64,000 bases of DNA from Cycloclasticus sp. symbiont of Bathymodiolus heckerae (lineage in GTDB: Bacteria > Pseudomonadota > Gammaproteobacteria > Methylococcales > Cycloclasticaceae): the NCBI GenBank assembly GCA_002101235.1, contig LWTL01000122.1, forward strand, positions 62,001 through 126,000. The letters run 5' to 3'. A program made the position numbers and the translations under genes. Under the pieces are notes generated by a model. The model ran no database searches, had not been told where the DNA came from, and saw nothing but the letters and a program-made list of their open reading frames with translations. Below are positions 59,585 to 64,000 of the stretch, piece after piece; position 1 is the stretch's first letter; every line of letters begins with the position of its first letter.

Positions 59585-59965
59585 ATGACGCCTTTAAAAT
59601 CCCACCTAGTTCGTGCTTTGCATGACTGGATACTTGAAAATGGTTTTACGCCTTACCTTTTGGTTGATGCTGAATATGAAGGAGTGGAAGTTCCACAAGC
59701 CTACGTGTCAGATAATAAAATTATTTTAAATACACACCCAGATGCTATACAAAGCTGGATATTGGATAGTGATGCTGTTTCGTTTTCAGCAAGGTTTTCA
59801 GGAAGGTCAGAAAATTTATACGTGCCTATTAATGCGATATTAGCAGCGTACGCAAAAGAAAATGGTAAAGGCATGATGTTTGATGAGCGTTTTGAAGACG
59901 ATTTACCGCCCGAACCAGAGAAAACAGTAGAAGTGAAAAAGCCGGTGTTGAAAATAGTTAAGTAG
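59585..59965 (+). CDS. sspB: ClpXP adaptor SspB
   Basis: Delivers ssrA-tagged proteins to ClpXP. The N-terminal domain (PYLLVDAEYEGVEVPQAYV, ISFSARFSGRSENLYVP-like) binds the tag. A flexible acidic linker leads to the C-terminal ClpX-binding tail KKPVLKIVK. Length 126. It starts 12 bases after sspA. Confidence 0.94.
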   Translation: MTPLKSHLVRALHDWILENGFTPYLLVDAEYEGVEVPQAYVSDNKIILNTHPDAIQSWILDSDAVSFSARFSGRSENLYVPINAILAAYAKENGKGMMFDERFEDDLPPEPEKTVEVKKPVLKIVK

Positions 59966-60083
59966 CCTTAAATACGTAAAGCATAATAGCTTTGAATTTT
60001 ATGAACTTTTTTCTTCTAACCACATCAAACGACCAGTAAATCCTATAAATAGTATTTTAAATTAACCTGATAATTAGACTCAA

Positions 60084-60464
60084 ATGACTGCAACAGATAA
60101 AAAGATCACTATTATTTATTTTGTTTTATTTTTCATATCAGCGTTGTTTTTCTTCGATGTGATACGTATTGACATGGAAGATAAAACAAAACTATACCCA
60201 GTGTTTATTTCTGGCGAACCTGCTGAAATGCCCGCTATTGAAGAGCGTTTAAACGAAGTTAATGCCGCATTATGTAGTAGCACGAAGGAAGGTCAGAAAG
60301 TTGTTAGATTGGCGGTGATATCTATACTGCAACATAAAGCAGATGATGCCGGCGGCAATGGTTTAGTTGATGTGATGACTCGCTATGGCAAGCACCCAGA
60401 TTTAAATGAGAATTGTCAGTTTGGTGTTGCTGTAAGTGGAGTTGCAGTTCGCTTTGCAGATTAA
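60084..60464 (+). CDS. Unknown membrane-anchored protein
   Basis: 126 residues with one N-terminal hydrophobic helix (about 8-25, ITIIYFVLFFISALFFF) and a soluble, probably periplasmic remainder containing two cysteines (CSSTKEG and ENCQFG). I do not recognise a family. It lies 118 bases after sspB and 22 bases before the DUF523-like gene, so cotranscription with the next genes is possible. Confidence 0.6.
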   Translation: MTATDKKITIIYFVLFFISALFFFDVIRIDMEDKTKLYPVFISGEPAEMPAIEERLNEVNAALCSSTKEGQKVVRLAVISILQHKADDAGGNGLVDVMTRYGKHPDLNENCQFGVAVSGVAVRFAD

Positions 60465-60486
60465 CACTTAGTCAGTTTACGGCCCT

Positions 60487-61170
60487 TTGCAATCTATAAG
60501 CATAGGGGTTAGCAGTTGCTTGCTAGGAAATAATGTCCGTTATGATGGTGGTAATAAAAATTCCAATATTTGCTGTTTACAGCTCTCCAAACATTATCAG
60601 TTAGTTCCTATTTGCCCTGAGTTGGAGTCTGGGCTTTTAGTTCCACGACCACCTGTCGAGTTAATTCAGCATAAAAACGAGTTAAGAGCGATAGGGCGTG
60701 ACAACCCATCAATTGACGTCACCCAAAGGCTGAATAGCTTTTGTGATAAAAAAGTACCACAATTATATAAGTTGTCTGGTTTTATTCTTACGCCGCGCTC
60801 ACCTAGTTGTGGGTCTGGCTCCGTAGTGATCAAATCATTAACTTTTCACGTACTAAGTAAAGAGGGCGATGGTTTGTTTGCTCATTCCCTAAAGGCTCAC
60901 TTCCCTCGTTTACCTATCATTGAAGAGCCAAGTTTGTTTGATGATAGGGTGTTGATTTTATTTCAATTAAGAGTGACGCTGTATTATTTAATCCAACATG
61001 ACCTTTTATTCCCATTTTTAGGAAAACTTCATTGTGATGGAGCTAGGATGTTAGGTGACGTTTTCTCAGTAGAAACAAACGATAAAATGTTGGTGGTAAA
61101 TAAATTATTAAATGGAATGAAAAGTGAAAAAGCAGCTGTCTTTTTAACTCAACTACGAGAACTGCAATGA
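60487..61170 (+). CDS. DUF523 (TudS-like) protein with partial DUF1722 tail
   Basis: The N-terminal domain (about 1-150) matches DUF523/TudS, some members of which are [4Fe-4S] thiouracil desulfidases. Candidate cluster cysteines are Cys11 (SSCLLG), Cys43 (ICPELESG) and Cys108 (SPSCGSG). The tail, about 75 residues (LFQLRVTLYYLIQHDLLFPF), resembles a shortened DUF1722 domain. The start is TTG at 60487, matching the family N-terminus. It overlaps the ligase gene by four bases. Confidence 0.78.
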   Translation: MQSISIGVSSCLLGNNVRYDGGNKNSNICCLQLSKHYQLVPICPELESGLLVPRPPVELIQHKNELRAIGRDNPSIDVTQRLNSFCDKKVPQLYKLSGFILTPRSPSCGSGSVVIKSLTFHVLSKEGDGLFAHSLKAHFPRLPIIEEPSLFDDRVLILFQLRVTLYYLIQHDLLFPFLGKLHCDGARMLGDVFSVETNDKMLVVNKLLNGMKSEKAAVFLTQLRELQ

Positions 61171-62714
61171 AAAAAAACACCTCTTTAATCGATGCGTTTA
61201 ATAATGCGTCAACGAAATATGCAAACAAGTTAGCTGTTCTCGATAACGGTGAGAAATACACATTTAAAGCGCTAAAAGAAGCATCTGATAAGTTTGCTGT
61301 TAGTCTGGCGTCAAAAGGTATTCATAAAGGCGATAGAGTGGCTCTGTACTGTATCAACAGTGTGGAATTTGCAATCGCGTACATGGGAATTGTCAAAGTA
61401 GGAGCCGTTGTTGTCCCCATTAATTTATTGCAAAAACCATCTGAAATTGCATATGTCATGCAAAATGCAGGTATTTCAGCCTTGGTTTATCACGATATAT
61501 TTCAAGGGAATGTTGATGAGGCAATAGAAAGTTTAAGTGCGCTGAAGTTTACTATTATGATTAGTACGGATGCTGAAAAAGCCGAAGATTGGGATCAATG
61601 TTTTGAGAATGATGGTTCTTTAAGTGAGTTCAGCATAGATGCAGAAAATGACTTGGTGGCTATTTTGTATACATCAGGTACAACCGGCAAGCCAAAAGGG
61701 GCGATGCTTACGCATCAGAATCTGGTAACGAATACCTCGAGCGTTTTTGAAGCTATGAAGTGGCGCGCGGGTGAAGAAATTATTGCCTTAGTATTGCCGA
61801 TGTTTCATGCGTTTGCGGCCACCGTTGGTATGTTAACGCCTTTAACGCATGGCTGTTGTTTTGTTCCAATTCCAAAATTTGAACCTGATAATTTATTGAA
61901 AACTATTGATGAAACACAAGCCAGTGTCTTTTTGGCTGTGCCAAGTATGTACAACGTATTGCTTAATACCAAGGATGATAAAACGCACCGATTTGATTCA
62001 ATAACATTGTGTGTGTCAGGAGGAGCATCTATGCCGGTTGACGTGATGAATAGGTTTGAGGATAAATTTGGTTTGCCTATTTATGAAGGAGACGGCCCTA
62101 CGGAATGCTCTCCTGTTACCTGCGTTAATCCAATAGGTGGGGTAAGAAAAATAGGGACAGTTGGTTTGCCTGTGCCGAATGTTGAAATGATAATACTGGA
62201 TGAGCAGGGCAATGAAATGCCATTAGGTGAAATCGGCGAAATTGCTGTACGTGGCGATAGCGTGATGAAAGGATATTGGAGCTTACCAGAAGCTACAAAA
62301 GAGAGCTTTCACGGCGATTGGTTTTTAACCGGCGACTTAGGTAACGAAGATGAGGACGGCTACTTCAGCATACTCGATCGTAAAAAAGACATGGTTATCG
62401 TTAATGGCATGAACGTTTACCCACGTATTATTGAAGAAGTCTTGTATCGGTACGATGCCGTTTTAGAAGTCGCTGTTATCGGTCATGCGGACAAATTGCA
62501 CGGTGAAATCCCCGTCGCCTATGTTGTCTTAAAAGAAGGTGAAGTTGCAGACTCAGTGGATATAAGAAGCTGGTGCAGGCAACACTTAGGCAGTTATGAA
62601 GTGCCGAGGAAAGTAATTTTTATGGATGAACTTCCAAAAAACGGTGCGGGAAAAATAGTAAAGCGCGTACTCAATAAAGAAGGCGAAGTAGAGCGTGGCA
62701 TTCAGTCAGTCTAA
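61167..62714 (+). CDS. AMP-dependent acyl-CoA synthetase (fatty-acid CoA ligase-like)
   Basis: Adenylating enzyme of 515 residues, cytoplasmic. The phosphate-binding loop is LYTSGTTGKPKGAM at about 167-180. YEGDGPTECSPV, LTGDLGNEDEDGYFSILDRKKD and the catalytic C-terminal lysine in PKNGAGKIVKR complete the ANL pattern. It resembles medium/long-chain acyl-CoA synthetases; the acid used is not evident. It is coupled by overlaps to the DUF523-like gene before and the 110-residue gene after. Confidence 0.88.
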   Translation: MKKNTSLIDAFNNASTKYANKLAVLDNGEKYTFKALKEASDKFAVSLASKGIHKGDRVALYCINSVEFAIAYMGIVKVGAVVVPINLLQKPSEIAYVMQNAGISALVYHDIFQGNVDEAIESLSALKFTIMISTDAEKAEDWDQCFENDGSLSEFSIDAENDLVAILYTSGTTGKPKGAMLTHQNLVTNTSSVFEAMKWRAGEEIIALVLPMFHAFAATVGMLTPLTHGCCFVPIPKFEPDNLLKTIDETQASVFLAVPSMYNVLLNTKDDKTHRFDSITLCVSGGASMPVDVMNRFEDKFGLPIYEGDGPTECSPVTCVNPIGGVRKIGTVGLPVPNVEMIILDEQGNEMPLGEIGEIAVRGDSVMKGYWSLPEATKESFHGDWFLTGDLGNEDEDGYFSILDRKKDMVIVNGMNVYPRIIEEVLYRYDAVLEVAVIGHADKLHGEIPVAYVVLKEGEVADSVDIRSWCRQHLGSYEVPRKVIFMDELPKNGAGKIVKRVLNKEGEVERGIQSV

Positions 62715-63046
62715 TGGAAATTGAGCCAATAGACGTTGAGTATTGGCAAGGTGAAGATATTTTCACCGTATGGCAAGCCGCTTTCGCCATGTGCGATATT
62801 GAGCCTTGGGACGAGCCTATATCAACAAACGCGACACCGCCAAAAAATGTAGAAAACATGCGAACACAGTTATTAGCGAATATTCCGCATTATCAAACAG
62901 GCCAAATATTTGCACAAAGCGGTTGGTCTTGTAAAGCGCAGCGGCCTGCACAATTATCGGGTTATTACTTTAGCCGTTCAGCGCTAAAAGAAAGGCTACT
63001 AAAAACTCATAAAGACCAGAGCTTACCTATTTTTTTAATGAAATAG
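62714..63046 (+). CDS. Unknown 110-residue protein
   Basis: Starts at the last base of the ligase stop (TAATG), so it is translationally coupled to it. No signal peptide or membrane segment is visible; the sequence is rich in tryptophan and acidic residues in the first half and basic at the end. Two cysteines (27 and 74) do not form a recognisable motif. I do not recognise the family. Confidence 0.6.
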   Translation: MEIEPIDVEYWQGEDIFTVWQAAFAMCDIEPWDEPISTNATPPKNVENMRTQLLANIPHYQTGQIFAQSGWSCKAQRPAQLSGYYFSRSALKERLLKTHKDQSLPIFLMK

Positions 63047-63052
63047 GGAAGA

Positions 63053-64000
63053 CTATTTTAATTCTACAAACTGTTTTTTAGCGCGCTTGTTAGCGACCAT
63101 AACCGGCGCACATTGTGTTTCATCATTGTAGATAACCACGCACTCTAAGCATTGTATGCATTCGTTATAGTCGACGTTGCCTGCTTTTGGAATGGCTTTA
63201 ATCTCACAGCGAACACTACAAACCTGACAGGGTTTGCCGCAATCACTGCGACGATCTAACCATTTGAATAAATGGAAGCGGCCTAGAACTGAAAGCCCAG
63301 CGCCTAAGGGGCAAACGTAACGGCAATAGAATTTATGGATAAACATGCCAATGGCGAGTAAACCAACGGCGAAGGCAACAAAGTACCATTCACGATCAAA
63401 AACTAAGGTAATGCTGGTTTTAAACGGTTCTACTTCAGACAGAGTTTGTGCTAAACCGAGATCGTAAAAGCATAAGGCAGATAGACCTGCGACAATCACA
63501 TATTTAAGTTTTTGCAGCACTTTGTGTACGGGTTCTTTAATGCGTATTTGCGGAAATTTTAGAAGCTTTCCAAACCACGCCATTATTTCCTGGAGTGCGC
63601 CAAAAGGGCATAGCCAGCCACAAAATACACCGCGGCCCCATATAAAAAGCGTTACAAAGGTATAGCTCCAAATAATAAAGAGTACGGGGTCGAGTAAGAA
63701 AACATCAAATTTAAAGCCATCACGTAGCGAGAGCAAAACGGTGTATATGTTGACGACGGACAGCTGTCCCTGCGCATAGAACCCAATAAAGAACACAGTG
63801 AATAGCATGAAGGCATAACGTCCGTAAGCAATAACTTTGGGGTGTTTAGACAAGCTTCTTTGCTTAATAAAAATAAGAGTTAATAACACTAAAGAAAAGA
63901 CGGTAATGCCTATTTCCATGACGCGTGAGTTCCATAAGCGTTTCCAAATAGGAATGCGTTTTTCTTCTACCACTACCGGTTTGTTAAACAGTTCGTAGGG
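63053..64000 (-). CDS. NosR/NirI-like polyferredoxin membrane protein, C-terminal part
   Basis: The frame is open to the right edge, so the N-terminal part is missing. The visible 315 residues have about five membrane segments and the cytoplasmic cysteine motifs CGWLCPFGALQE and CRYVCPLGAG, then a cysteine-rich ferredoxin-like end (CGKPCQVC, CEIKAIP, CIQCLEC). This is the layout of NosR/NirI proteins, which feed electrons to or regulate nitrous oxide reductase. A NapH- or CcoG-like protein is the alternative. Confidence 0.8.
   Translation of the reverse strand, partial: PYELFNKPVVVEEKRIPIWKRLWNSRVMEIGITVFSLVLLTLIFIKQRSLSKHPKVIAYGRYAFMLFTVFFIGFYAQGQLSVVNIYTVLLSLRDGFKFDVFLLDPVLFIIWSYTFVTLFIWGRGVFCGWLCPFGALQEIMAWFGKLLKFPQIRIKEPVHKVLQKLKYVIVAGLSALCFYDLGLAQTLSEVEPFKTSITLVFDREWYFVAFAVGLLAIGMFIHKFYCRYVCPLGAGLSVLGRFHLFKWLDRRSDCGKPCQVCSVRCEIKAIPKAGNVDYNECIQCLECVVIYNDETQCAPVMVANKRAKKQFVELK

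Overview
The window is a contiguous piece of a moderately AT-rich gammaproteobacterial chromosome. The evidence is a run of family-typical gammaproteobacterial blocks: ybeZ-ybeY-corC-lnt, leuS-lptE-holA-proA-nadD-rsfS-rlmH, maf-rng-yhdP-nitrilase-tldD-pmbA, yrbG-kdsD-kdsC-lptCAB-rpoN-hpf-rapZ, mla-murA-hisGDC and petABC-sspAB. The PQQ-associated transporter genes, a tungstate/molybdate ABC system, a 180-kDa type NAD-glutamate dehydrogenase and a NosR-like fragment would fit a marine methylotroph- or hydrocarbon-degrader-like lineage (Methylophaga/Cycloclasticus type). That taxonomic guess is inference from gene content, not a database match. I saw no rRNA, tRNA, CRISPR array, insertion sequence or prophage.

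Layout. Positions 1-6060 hold a truncated thermonuclease-family gene, then moeA-tupC-tupB-tupA on the minus strand (tungstate/molybdate uptake beside molybdenum cofactor assembly), then acuI, a PilZ protein and an alkyltransferase-like DNA repair protein. Positions 6156-11000 encode the giant NAD-dependent glutamate dehydrogenase, which shares a bidirectional terminator with a convergent alpha/beta hydrolase. The only gene-free stretch above 300 bases (11976-12356) carries a strong sigma70-like promoter and an intrinsic terminator, a candidate small RNA. It precedes a four-gene PQQ-alcohol-oxidation-associated cluster: periplasmic binding protein, YVTN propeller, ABC ATPase and ABC-2 permease.

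Positions 16078-21247 are miaB-ybeZ-ybeY-corC-lnt (tRNA/rRNA maturation and lipoprotein acylation). A minus-strand trio follows: a YbeL-type zinc ribbon, an orphan ParA ATPase and a SelW-like redox protein. Positions 22913-31205 run leuS to maf, with an OmpA-type lipoprotein inserted. Positions 31591-40580 are rng-yhdP-nitrilase-tldD-pmbA, convergent with mgtE.

Positions 40593-49120 (minus) make the Kdo sugar, the Lpt lipopolysaccharide-export bridge, sigma-54, HPF, RapZ and MgtE. The usual ptsN and npr genes are absent from this block. Positions 49364-56077 (plus) are mlaFEDB-murA-hisGDC, with mlaC and the BolA-like ibaG missing from their usual places. The divergent spacer at 49121-49363 is unusually rich in repeated motifs. 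Positions 56303-59965 encode the cytochrome bc1 complex and the stringent starvation proteins. The last 4 kb hold a less ordinary group: a membrane-anchored unknown, a TudS/DUF523-like protein, an acyl-CoA ligase, an unknown 110-residue protein, and the C-terminal half of a NosR/NirI-like polyferredoxin running off the end.

Most of the window is housekeeping. The parts most worth a second look are the candidate small RNA before the PQQ-linked cluster, the YbeL-ParA-SelW trio, the TudS-like/ligase/unknown operon, the reduced mla and rpoN clusters, and the motif-rich yrbG/mlaF spacer.
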